Part shown: one piece after another, positions 34,046 to 46,000 of the stretch
Layout: each line of letters starts with the position of its first letter
How positions within the stretch are numbered: the first letter of the stretch is position 1
From: JAJECS01 sp965243625
GTDB taxonomy: Bacteria > Chloroflexota > UBA11872
Length of the DNA stretch: 64,000 bases
Direction: 5' to 3'
NCBI GenBank assembly: GCA_965243625.1
Contig: CBDEVI010000002.1
Location: 1,550,001 to 1,614,000, forward strand
Position numbers and translations under genes: made by a program
Notes under the pieces: generated by a model
Database searches by the model: none
Told to the model about the DNA's origin: nothing
The model's input: the letters and a program-made list of their open reading frames with translations, nothing else

Positions 34046-37000
34046 CTAGGGATCGACGCGCACGAAGTTGGAGATTTCGCTCATGCCGATGGCATTGATC
34101 GCCTTGATCCGGTAGACATGGCGCACGCCGTCCGTCACGCTCGTGTCGGTGTACGTGGTGCTACTGCTGCCCGTGTTCTCCACGTAGACCAGCAGCGATG
34201 TCTCACCCTCGCTGGGCCTCCGACGCAGGATCTGGTAGCCGGTGATCGAATCGTCACCGGGATCGTCCCAACTCAAGGTGATTGAGCCGGCGGTATTCAC
34301 CGTCGCGGTCAGGTTCGTCGGCTTTGCCGGTGGGGTGTCCACGACGTCCGTGACCGTGATGGCGACCGAAGCTGTCGACGTGCTCACTCCGTGGCTGGCC
34401 GTCACCGTCAACGCGTAGCTCGTCGTGGTCTCGTAGTCCAGCGCGCCGTCCACCGTGATGGCTCCCGTACTAGCGTCGATGGCAAACGCGCCGGCATCGT
34501 TGCCCGCCGTGATCGCGTAGCTCACCGCGCCATTGGCGCGCACCGTCGCGCCGACCGTCCCCACGGCGGCGTCCTCCGCCGCGTCTTCCGCCACGCTGAA
34601 GGCGTAGCTGCTCTCCCTGAAGACCGGCGGCTCGGCCACGTCCGTCACCGTGATGGCCACCGCCACCGTCGCCGTGCTCACCCCGTGACTGGCGGTCACC
34701 GTCAGCGCGTAGCTCGTCGTGGTCTCGTAGTCCAGGGCGGCGGCCGCCGTGATGGCGCCCGAGCTACCGTTGATGGCAAAGGCGCCGGCGTCGTTGCCCG
34801 CCGTGATCGTGTAGCTCACCGCGCCACTGGCGCGCACCGTCGCGCCGACCGTCCCCGCGGCGGCGTCCTCCGCCGCGTCCTCGGCCACGCTGAAGGCGTA
34901 GCTGGTCTCCCCGAAGACCGGCGGCTCGGCCACGTCCGTCACCGTGATGGCCACCGCCACCGTCGACGTGCTCACCCCGTGACTGGCCGTCACCGTCAGC
35001 GCATAGCTCGTCGTGGTCTCGTAGTCCAGCGCGGCGGCCACCGTGATGGCTCCCGTGCTAGCGTCGATGGCAAAGGCGCCGGCATCGTTGCCCGCCGTGA
35101 TCGCGTAGCTCACCGCGCCATTGGCGCGCACCGTCGCGCCGACCGTCCCCACGGCGGCGTCCTCCGCCGCGTCCTCGGCAACCGAGAATGCGTAGCTGGT
35201 CGCGCCGAACACCGGCGGCTCGGCCACGTCCGTCACGGTGACGGTGACCGTCACGGTGCTGGCGGCGCTCTCCGAGTCGCTGGCCTGGACGGTGAGGGAA
35301 TACGTTGACGTGGTCTCGAAGTCCAATGCGGCCGCCACCGTGATCGCGCCGCTGGCGGCATTGATCCCGAAGACGTCGCCCGTGTTGCCTGCCGTGATCG
35401 AAAAGGTCGCGGTGTCGCCGTCGTTGGGGTCGGAGGCGCTCACACTGCCGACCGCCGCGGCAACCGCCGCATCCTCCGCCAGCGTGAACGCGTAGCTGGC
35501 TTGCCCAAACACCGGCGGCCGGTTGTAGACCACGTTGGGCGCCGGATCGAAGCTGAACTTCAGGTTCTCGGACGGGTCGTCGCCCTGCTCGAGTACGAAG
35601 GTCAGTCCGGTCCACCGGTAGCGAATCAACGGCGACCCGGAGGTCGCATGCGTCATGCTCGGGCGCAAGGTAAGAGGCGAAGCCGTGATGGACTGATACT
35701 CACCGGTGGTCTTCGTGCCATCGGCGTACTCTTCGGCGTAGCCAAGGTGATACCGCGCCGCCTCGAACTCGGTGCACCCATTGCCATAGGCCCAGGTGGC
35801 CTTGACCGACGATTCGCCGCTGACCTTGGTCAGCGTGGCGTCGACGACGGTCAGCGGGTTGCAGGGGTCGCTGCAGGCGCTGGTGCTGGCGGCCAGGGCG
35901 GTGGACGCCGCCCCCCATTCGGCGGCCAAGGTGGCGCCGTCGCCGTAGATGCTCACCCGGAACTCATAGGCCGTGCCGCACGTGAGGTCATCCACCGTGT
36001 ACGACGCCGTGGTAATCGTGTCGCTGGCGGTCGTCCAGGTGTCGGTGCCGCTGACGCGGTACTCGACGCGGTACTTCGCCGCGCCGGTCACCGCGTCCCA
36101 GGTGAGTGGGATGCCGGTCTCCGTAGCCGTGCCCGCAGCCACTGTGGTCGGGGGCGGAGGCGCGCACAAGGCCGTTGCAGCCGTGACAACCGTGGAGGCC
36201 GCGCCCCATTCGGCGACAAGCGCGACGCCGTCACCGAAGGCACTCACCTGGACCGCATACGACTTGCCGCATGTGATTTGCTCCAGCGTGTATGTCGCCG
36301 CCGTGATGGCATCGCTGGCAGTCGTCCAGGTCTCGGTGTCGCTGAGCCGGAACTCAACGCGGTACTTCGCGGCGCCGGTCACCGCGTTCCACGTGAGCGG
36401 GATGCTGGTTTTCCCAACCGTGCCGGCCGCCAGATTGTCGGGGGCCGGGGGTGGGCAGATGGCCGTCGTCGCCGGCACCGCGGTCGCCGGCGTGCCCCAC
36501 GCCGCCGTGTGCACTACCTGGTCCCCGAATGCGGTGACTCGGAACTCATAGGCCGTCCCGCAGGTCAGCTCGTCCACCGTATGGGTCGTGCCCGTGAGCG
36601 TCTCGTCATCGGTGATCCAACTGACCGTCTGCTCCTCCTCCGTCTCCTCAGTCTCCGACTCCTCCGATTCCGTGCCCGTCGCGCGATACTCGACGCGGTA
36701 CTTCGCCGCGCCGGTCACCGCGTCCCAGCTCAGCGGGACACTGGTTTGGGTGAGCGTGCCTGCCGTCAGGTTCGACGGGGCGGGCGGCGCCCCCTGCACA
36801 GTCAACGTGACGGTGGTCGTGGCGGTCTTCACGTCGTCGCCGCTGCCGACGCTCGCCTGCACGGTGAGCGTGTAGGTCGCCACCGTTTCGGCGTCGAGCG
36901 CGGCCGCCACCGTGAGCTGGCCGGTGGCTTGGGCAATGGCGAAGGCGTCGTCGGTGTTGCCCGCCGTTATGGTGTGGGCGATCGCGGAACTGCCGACCAC

Positions 37001-40000
37001 GGTGGCCGCGACCGTGCCCGCCGCTGTCCCTGCGGCGGCGTCCTCGGCCACACCGAAGGCGTAGCTGGCCTCCGCGAACGTTGGGGTCGGCGCCGTGATG
37101 GTGATGGCGACCGGCACCGTGGTCGTGCTCACCCCATGGCTCGCCGTCACCGTCAGCGCGTAGCTCGCCGTGGTGCCGTAGTCCAGCGCCGACGCCACCG
37201 TCAGCTCTCCCGTCTCGTCATCGATGGCGAACGCGCCGTTCTCGTCGCCTGCCGAGATTGCGTAGCTCACCGCCCCATTGGCGCGAACGGTGGCCGTCAC
37301 TGTCCCTACGTCGGACTCTAACGCCGCGTCTCCCGCCACGCTGAAGGCATAGCTCGTCGCCCCGAATACCGGCGGCTCAGCCACGTCCGTGACCGTGACG
37401 GTGACCGCCACCGTCGTCGCGGCGCCCTCCGGGGTAACGGCCCGCACCGTCAGCGTGTGACTCGCCCCGCTCTCGTAGTCCAGCGGGACGGCCACCACGA
37501 GGCGCCCCGCCAGCGCGTCCACCGCAAACAGGTTGTCGTCGTCCCCCGCCGAGATGTCGAAGTAGATCACCGTCCCGCCCTCGGGATCAGTGGCCTCCAC
37601 GGTCCCGATCGTGGTGCTGATCCCGGCGTCTTCGGCCACGGTGAACGCGTAGCTCGTCGCGCCGAACACCGGCGGCTCCACGACGTTGGTGATTGTGATG
37701 GCGACCGCCACCGTCGCCGTGCTCGCCCCGTAGCTGGCCGTCACCGTCAGCGCGTAGCTCGTCGTGGTCTCGTAGTCCAGCGCCTTGGCGACCGTAAGCT
37801 CGCCGCTGGCCGCGTCGATCGCGAAGGCGCCGGCCGTGTTGCCCGCCGTGATGGCGTAGGTCACCGGCGGGCCGCCCGTGATGGTGGCCGTGATCGTCCC
37901 CACGTCGGCATCCGTCGCGACGTCCTCCGCCAGACTGAAGGCGTAGGTCTCCTCCCCAAACACCGGCGCCGGGCAGGCGGTCGTCCCCGCTGCGACCGTC
38001 TCCGTCGGCGCACTCCACTCCGCGGTATGCGTCGTGCCGTCGCCGTAGGTGCCGACCTGGAATTCGTAGGTCGTCCCGCAGTAGAGCTCGTCCACGGAAT
38101 GGGTCGCCGTCGTCAGCGTGTCGTCGTCCGTGGTCCAGGTTTCGGCGTCTTTCACGCGGTACTGCACCCGATACTTCGCCGCTCCGGTCACCGCATCCCA
38201 GCTCAATGGCACGGTGCTCGCCGTCACCGTCCCGGCCGCCAGGTTCGCCGGCGCGGGCGGCGCGTCCACCAGATCGCCCACGGCGATCGTCACCGTGATG
38301 TTCGAGCTGCCGCCGTGGTTGTCACTGGCGGTGATGGTCACCTCGTATTCGGCCTGTGTCTCGTAGTCCAACGACGCGCTCGTCCGCAGCTGCCCCGTGG
38401 CCGTGTCGAGGTCGAAGCTGGCCGCATCCGTCCCGCCCAGCGCGTACGTCACCACGTCGCCCTCGTCGGCGTCGGTGGCCGTCACCGGGGCGCCGATGTC
38501 CTGCCCCGTCGCCGTGTTCTCGTCCACCGCGCGCGTGGCCGTCTCACCTTCCGCGAACGCCGGCGGGACGTTCGGATACTGCTGGCCCAACTCCCGCCAC
38601 GTGGCGGTTCCGTCACCGTCGACGTCAACTTTGAGCACCGGATACTGGCTGGCGGTGCCGAAGTGCCACGGATCGTCGTCGCCCGTCACCCCGTCAACGT
38701 CTACGTTCCAGTCCGCGTAGATCCCGGTGTAGCCCGTCGGCGTCTGCAGCTCGGCGGTGGTCTTGCCGGTGCCTCCACGGCTCGCGCTCTGTCCGCTTGT
38801 CGCCGTATCCCAGTAGCTCGCCGTCACCCGGGCGTCGCGGTGTTTGATTCCCACCAGCCCGCCCGCCGAGCCGTGGGTCTCCGCCACTCGTCCCCAGGCG
38901 TAGCTGGCCGTGATGCGGCCACTGCCGTCGTTCTTCCCCACCAGGCCGCCGTGATCGCGGTGGCTGTCGGGCCCGGTGCCCGTCACCTCGCTGCTCGCGT
39001 AGCTGGCCGTGATCGTGGCGCCGCTGCCGTTGTACCCCGTCAGCCCGCCCACTACGTCGTCGCCCGCCACCGTGCCGCTCGCGTAGCTCGCCCGGATGTG
39101 GCCGTGGCTGCGCCCCACCAAGCCGCCGACGTGGTCGTGGCCCGTCACCGTGCCGCTCACGTAGCTGGCCTGGATCGTGCCCCGGTCGTTCTCGCCGACC
39201 AGGCCGCCGGTGTCGTGGCGGCCGGTGATGGCCACAGCACGCAGTCCCACGTTGCGAATGACGCTGCCCGTGCCGATGCGGCCAAAAAGCCCCACGTCGT
39301 CGGTTTCGCCGCGCGCGATGAACAGGTTGGCGATCACGTGCCCATTGCCCTCGAACGTCGCGGTGAACTTCATCCTGGCCGTACCAATCGGCTCCCAGCC
39401 CGCCCCGCCGTTCCAGTACGCGTCGCCCGCATCCGCCAGGCCGTTGCCGTTCGTGTCGACGTCCAGGTCCGCCGTCAGCTCGTATCCCGTGCAGCCCGTC
39501 CGGCAGCCCATCCCCGACGGCGCGTTCGGGTACGCCGCCGCATAGCCCGCCTCCGTCGTGAACCCGTTCCCGTCCAGGTCCCAGCGGATGGCGTGCAGTT
39601 GCGCCAGATTGGCCACCTCGATCAGCCCGTCGTCGTCCGCGTCATAGTCCTTCTGCGACGCGGGCGGCGCCGGGCGCTGATCGCCAAACTCTTCCCAACT
39701 CGCCGTCCCGTCGCCATTGAAGTCCACCTGCAGCACCGGGTACTGCGCGTTGGTGCCGAAGTGCCACGGATCGTCGTTGCCCGTCACCCCATCGACGTCC
39801 ACGTTCCAATCGGCATAGATGTCGGCGTATCCCGTCGGCGTCTGCAGCTCCGCCGTCGTCTTGCCCACGCCCTGGGCGCTCCGCGTCTGCCCGCTCGTCG
39901 CCGTGTCCCAGTAGCTCGTGCTGGTCGCGGCATGTTCGATCTTGTCCCCCACCAGGCCTCCCACGGTGCCGCGCGTTCCCGCCACTCGCCCCCACGCGTG

Positions 40001-43000
40001 GCTCGCGGTGATGCGGCCCCGGCCGTGGATGCGCCCCACCAGACCTCCCACGCGCTCCGCGCTCGACCCGTCCACGCCTCCCCTCACCGCGCTGCGCGCG
40101 TAGCTGGCCATGATCTGGCCACTGCTGCGCCCCACCAGCCCGCCGATGTCGTCGTCGCCTTCCACCGCGCCGCTCGCGTAGCTCACCCGGACCTGGCCCC
40201 AGTTAAGGCCCACCAAGCCACCGACGACGTCGCTGGCCCCGCGCACCGTCCCGCTCACATAGCTCGCCGTCACCGCCCCGCCGTTGTCCCCCACCAGCCC
40301 GCCCACCTCGTTCCGGCCCCGCACGTCCACGCCCACCAGCCCCACGTGCCGGATCACGCTCGATCTCCCCGTGGCGCCAATCAAGCCAACGTCTCCCGTC
40401 GTCGGCCGATCGATGAACAGGTTGGCGATCTCGTGCCCGTTGCCCTCGAACGTCGCGGTGAACCGCCGCGACTGGGTGCCAATCGGCTCCCACCCCGCCC
40501 CGCCGTTCCAGTACGCGTCGCCCCCATCCGCCAGGCCGTTCCCGTTTGTGTCGACGTCCAGGTCCGCCGTCAGTTCGTATCCCGTGCAGCCCGTCCGGCA
40601 TCCCATCCCCGACGGCGCGTTCGGGAAGGCCGCCGCATAGCCGGTCTCCGTCGCAAACCCGTTCCCGTCCAGGTCCCAGCGGATCGCGTGCAGCTGCGCC
40701 AGGTTCGCCACCTCGATCAGCCCATCGTTGTCCGCGTCGTAGTCCACCTGCGACGCGGGCGGCGCCGGGCGCTGATCGCCAAACTCTTCCCAGCTCGCCG
40801 TCCCGTCGCCGTCGAAGTCCACCTGCAACACCGGGTACTGGGCGTTGGTGCCGAAGTGCCACGGATCCTCCCCGCCGGTCTCGCCGTCCAGGTCCACGTT
40901 CCAGTCGGCGTAGATCCCGCTGTATCCCGTCGGCGTCTGTAGCTCCGTGGTCGTCTTGCCGGCACCCCCGCTGCTCCGCGTCTGTCCGCTCGTCGCCGTG
41001 TCCCAGTAGCTCGTTCTCGTCCCGCTGTCTTCAATCCTGTCGCCCACCAGGCCGCCTATGCTGCTGCGCGTCTCCGTCACTCGCCCCGAGGCGTAGCTGG
41101 CCGTGATGCGGCCCCTCCCGTGCAGGCGCCCCACCAGCCCCCCCAGGCGCTCCGCACTCGTGCCGTCCACGCCTCCCGTCACCACGCTGCGCGCGTAGCT
41201 GGCCGTGATTTGCCCGTTGCTGATCCCCACCAGCCCGCCGATGTAGTCGTCGCCCGTCACCGCGCCGCTCGCGTAGCTCGCCCGGATGTGGCCCCAGTTG
41301 CGTCCCACCAAGCCGCCGACGTTGTCGCCGCTCCCCCGCACCGCCCCGCTCACGTAGCTCGCCGTCACCGCACCGCCGTTCTCCCCCACCAGCCCGCCCA
41401 CGTCGTACTGCCCTCTGACCTCCACACCGTGAAGCCCGACATTCCGCACGACGCCGTCTGTGCCGACGCGGCCGAAGAGCCCCACATCGTTCGTGGCGCT
41501 GCGGGCGATGAACAGGTTGACCAGCGTGTGGCCGTTGCCCTCGAACGTTGCAGTGAACTGCCGCGGCGACGAGCCGATCGGCTCCCAGCCCGCCCCGCCG
41601 TTCCAGTACGTGTCGCCGGCGTCCGCCAGACCATTGCCGTTCGTGTCGAAGTCCAGGTCCGCCGTCAGCTCGTACCCCGTGCAGCCCGTCCGACACCCCA
41701 TCCCCACCGGCGCGTTCGGGAAGGCCCCGGCATAGCCCGCTTCCGTCGTGAATCCGTTCCCGTCCAGGTCCCAGTGGATCGCGTGCAGCTGCGCCAGGTT
41801 CGCCACCTCGATCAGCCCGTCGTCGTCCGCGTCGTAGTCCACCTGCGCGGCGTCCGGCGCCGGCCGCTGATTACCAAACTCTTCCCAGCTCGCCGTCCCG
41901 TCGCCGTTGAAGTCCACTTGCAGCACCGGGTACTGACTGGCCGTGCCGAAGTGCCACGGATCCTCCCCGCCGGTCTCCCCATCGACGTCCACGTTCCAGT
42001 CGGCGTAGATGTCCGCGTAGCCCGTCGGCGTCTCCAACTCGGCGGTGGGCTTGCCGACGCCGCCGGAGCTGCGGGTTTGCCCGCTCGTCGCCGTATCCCA
42101 GTAGCCGGCGGTGACGCGGGCGCCGTTGTCATGCTTCCCCACCAGTCCACCGATGCTGCCGCGGGACCCGGCCACACGGCCCCGCGCGTAGCTGGCGTTG
42201 ATGCGGCCGTTGGCGTAGTTGTGGCCCACCAGGCCTCCCAGGCGCTCTCCGGTAGCCAGGTGCGACGACACCGCGCCCGTGGCGTAGCTCGCCGTGATTT
42301 GGCGGTAGTTGCCCCCCGCCAGCCCACCGACCGAGTGACGTCCCGTCACCGCGCCGCTGGCGTAGCTGGTCGTCAAGGTGCCGTCGTTGCGCCCTACCAG
42401 CCCGCCGATGGCGTCAAGGCTGCCGCGCACCGTGCCGCCGGCATAGCTGGCGGTGATGGAGCCATCGTTGTCGCCGACCAGCCCGCCGACGTCGTACCGG
42501 CCCCGCACGTCCACGCCAACCAGCCCCACGTGCCGGATCACGCCCGACCCGCCGGTGACGCCAAACAGGCCAACATCGTCGGTCGTCGGCCGATCGATGA
42601 ACAGGTTAGCCAGGGTGTGGCCGTTGCCCTCGAACGTCGCGGTGAACTTTGTCCTGGCCGTGCCGATCGGCTCCCAGCCCGCCCCGCCGTTCCAGTAAGT
42701 GTCCCCCGCGTCCGCCAGACCATTGCCGCTCGTGTCGAAGTCCAGGTCCTCCGTCAGCTCGTAGCCCGTGCAGCCCGTCCGGCACCCCATCCCTGACGGC
42801 GCGTGCGGGAACGCCGCCGCATACCCCGCCTCCGTCGCGAACCCGTTCCCGTCCAGGTCCCACCGCATCGCGTGCAGCTGCGCCAGGTTCGCCACCTCGA
42901 TCAGCCCATCGTCATCCACGTCGTAGTCCACCTGCGCGGCGTCCGGCGCTGGGCGCTGGTCCCCGAACTCCGCCCAGCTCGCCGTCCCGTCGCCATTGAA

Positions 43001-46000
43001 GTCCACCTGCAGCACCGGATACTGGGCGTTGGTGCCGAAGTGCCACGGATCGTCCCCGCCCGTCTCCCCATCGACGTCCACGTTCCAGTCGGCGTAGATG
43101 TCCGCGTAGCCCGTCGGCGTCTCCAACTCGGCGGTGGGCTTGCCGACGCCGCCGGAGCTGCGGGTTTGCCCGGTCGTCGCCGTATCCCAGTAGCCGGCGG
43201 TGACGCGGGCGCCGTTGTCATGCTTCCCCACCAGTCCGCCGATGCTGCCGCGGGACCCGGCCACACGGCCCCGCGCGTAGCTGGCGTTGATGCGGCCGTT
43301 GGCGTAGTTGTGGCCCACCAGGCCTCCCAGGCGCTCTCCGGTAGCCAGGTGCGACGACACCGCGCCCGTGGCGTAGCTCGCCGTGATTTGGCGGTAGTTG
43401 CCCCCTGCCAGCCCACCGACCGAGTGACGTCCCGTCACCGCGCCGCTGGCGTAGCTGGTCGTCAGGGTGCCGTCGTTGCGCCCTACCAGCCCGCCGATGG
43501 CGTCAAGGCTGCCGCGCACCGTGCCGCCGGCATAGCTGGCGGTGATGGAGCCATCGTTGTCGCCGACCAGCCCGCCGACGTCGTACCGGCCCCGCACGTC
43601 CACGCCAACCAGCCCCACGTGCCGGATCACGCCCGACCCGCCGGTGACGCCAAACAGGCCAACATCGTCGGTCGTCGGCCGATCGATGAACAGGTTGGCC
43701 AGGGTGTGGCCGTTGCCCGCGAACGTCGCGGTGAACTTCGTCCTGGCCGTGCCGATCGGCTCCCAGCCCGCCCCGCCGTTCCAGTACGCATCGCCCGCGT
43801 CCGCCAGACCGTTGCCGTTCGTGTCGAAATCCAGGTTCCCCATCAACTCGTAGCCCGTGCAGCCCGTGGTTGGACAGCCCATTCCGGTTGAGGCGTCGAG
43901 GAAGGCCGCGGCGTAGCCGGAATCGGTGGATGTGCCGTCCCCGTCCAGGTCCCAGCGGATGGCGTGGAGCTGCGCCAGGGTGGCCACCTCGATCAGCCCG
44001 TCGTCGTCCGCGTCGTAATCCCCCAACGCAGGCGTCACGCTGACGGTCGTCGACGCGGTACCCGTGCCAATGGCGTTAACTGCGCGGATGGAAAACTGGT
44101 ATGCGGTTCCGTTGGTTAGGCCGGTAACGGCGAACGAGGTGGAATTGGCCCCACCCGCCGCACTGTTCGAAATGTCCGTCCACGTTCCGTTGTCCTGCTG
44201 GTATTGGTATTTGCTGATCGGGTATTGATTGATCGTGAACGCGGGTGGTGGCTCCCAAGCGAGCACAGCCCGTGTGTTGCCGGCAGTGACTGTGAGGCGG
44301 ACGGGGGCGCCCGGCTGTGGCCGCTGGTCCCCAAACTCGGTCCAACTCACCGTGCCGTCACCGTCGAAGTCCACCTGCAGCGCGGGATATTGGCTCGTCG
44401 TCCCGAACTGCCACGGATCCTCCCCGCCCGTCTCCCCGTCCAGGTCCACGTTCCAGTCGGCGTAGATCCCGCTGTATCCCGTCGGCGTCTGCAACGCGCT
44501 CGTCGTCTGGCCCACGCCGCCACCGCTCCGGCTCTGCCCGCTCGTCGCCGTGTCCCAGTAGCCCGCCGTCACCCTGCTCGTGCGATCACCGACCAGGCCG
44601 CCGACGCGGCTTTTGCCGGACACCGCGCCCGTGGCGTAGCTGGCGGTTACCGATCCCGAGCCCGAGATCCGCCCCACCAGGCCCCCAACGTCGTCCGTTC
44701 CCGTGACCGCGCCCGTTGCATAGCTCGCTTGGATCGTGCCCGCGTGCTCGCCCACGAAGCCGCCCGTGAATCTCGCGCCCGCCACGGCAACCCGGGTATA
44801 GCTTGTCTGGATCGTGCCGCTGTTCCGTCCCACCAGCCCACCGCTGTTGCTGGCTCTCGCCGTCACCGCCCCCGTCGCGTAGCTCGCCGTGATCGTCCCC
44901 CGGCCGTTGTCGCCCACCAGCCCTCCGACATTGGACGACCCCCGCACGTCGATGGCCCGCAGCCCGACGTTGCGCACCGCGCTTGCCGCGGCGGTGCCGC
45001 CAAACAGGCCCACGTAGTTGGTAAACGCCCGCGCAATCCGCAGGTTGGCGATCGTGTGGCCGTTGCCCTCGAACGTCGCGGCGAATCGCGGGTTGCTACT
45101 GCCGATCGGCTCCCACCCCGCCCCGTCGTTCCAATAGGCGTCATTGACGTCCACCAGCCCGTTGCCGTTCGTGTCGAAGTCCAGGTCCGCCGTCAACTCG
45201 TACCCCGTGCACCCGGTGGCGCAGCCCATCCCCGGCGGCGCGCGGGGGAACGCCGCCGCATAGCTGGGATCGGTCGCAAAACCATTCCCGTCCAGGTCCC
45301 AGCGGATCGCATGCAGCTGCGCCAGGTTCGCCACCTCGATCAAGCCGTCATCGTCCGCGTCGTAGTCGACTTGGGCGACATCCGGCGTTGGGCGCTGGTC
45401 GCCAAACTCGGTCCAGGTGGCGGTGCCGTCGCCGTCAAAGTCCACCTGCAGCACCGGATACTGGCTGGCCGTGCCGAACTGCCAGGGGTCGTCTGCGCCC
45501 GTCTCCCCATCCAGGTCCACGTTCCAGTCGGCGTAGATCCCCGTGTATCCCGTCGGCGCCTGCAACGCGCTCGTCGTCTGGCCCGCGCCCCCGCGGCTCC
45601 GGCTCTGCCCGCTCGTCGCCGTGTCCCAGTAGCTCGCCGTGGTCGTCCCGCTGCTTTCGCCCACCAGCCCGCCCAGGTTGCGCTCGCCGCGTACCGCCCC
45701 CGTCGCGTAGCTCGCCGTGATCGTCCCACCGCTGTTCATGCCCACCAGCCCCGCCACCCGATGCTGGTTCGTCACCGCCCCCGTCGCGTAGCTGGCGTTG
45801 ATCGTGCCCCGGTCATTGCGCCCCACCAGCCCGCCGATGTCCCAGTCGCTGCCCGTCACCGCGCTCGCCGCGTAGCTGGCGCTGATCGTGCCCTGGTGGA
45901 TATTCCCCACCATCCCTCCGACCCGCGCCCGCCCCACCACGCGCCCGGTCACGTAGCTCGCCTCGATCGCCCCTCGGTCGTTCTCGCCCACCAGAGCCCC

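Noticed and set aside
37457..40942. 1161-codon plus-strand open frame, and similar ones at 41120-42796, 44204-46588 and 46727-49204
   Set aside because: All are antisense to the GLUG giant, with repetitive His/Arg/Pro-rich translations that follow the module period. The minus-strand frame has clear domains.
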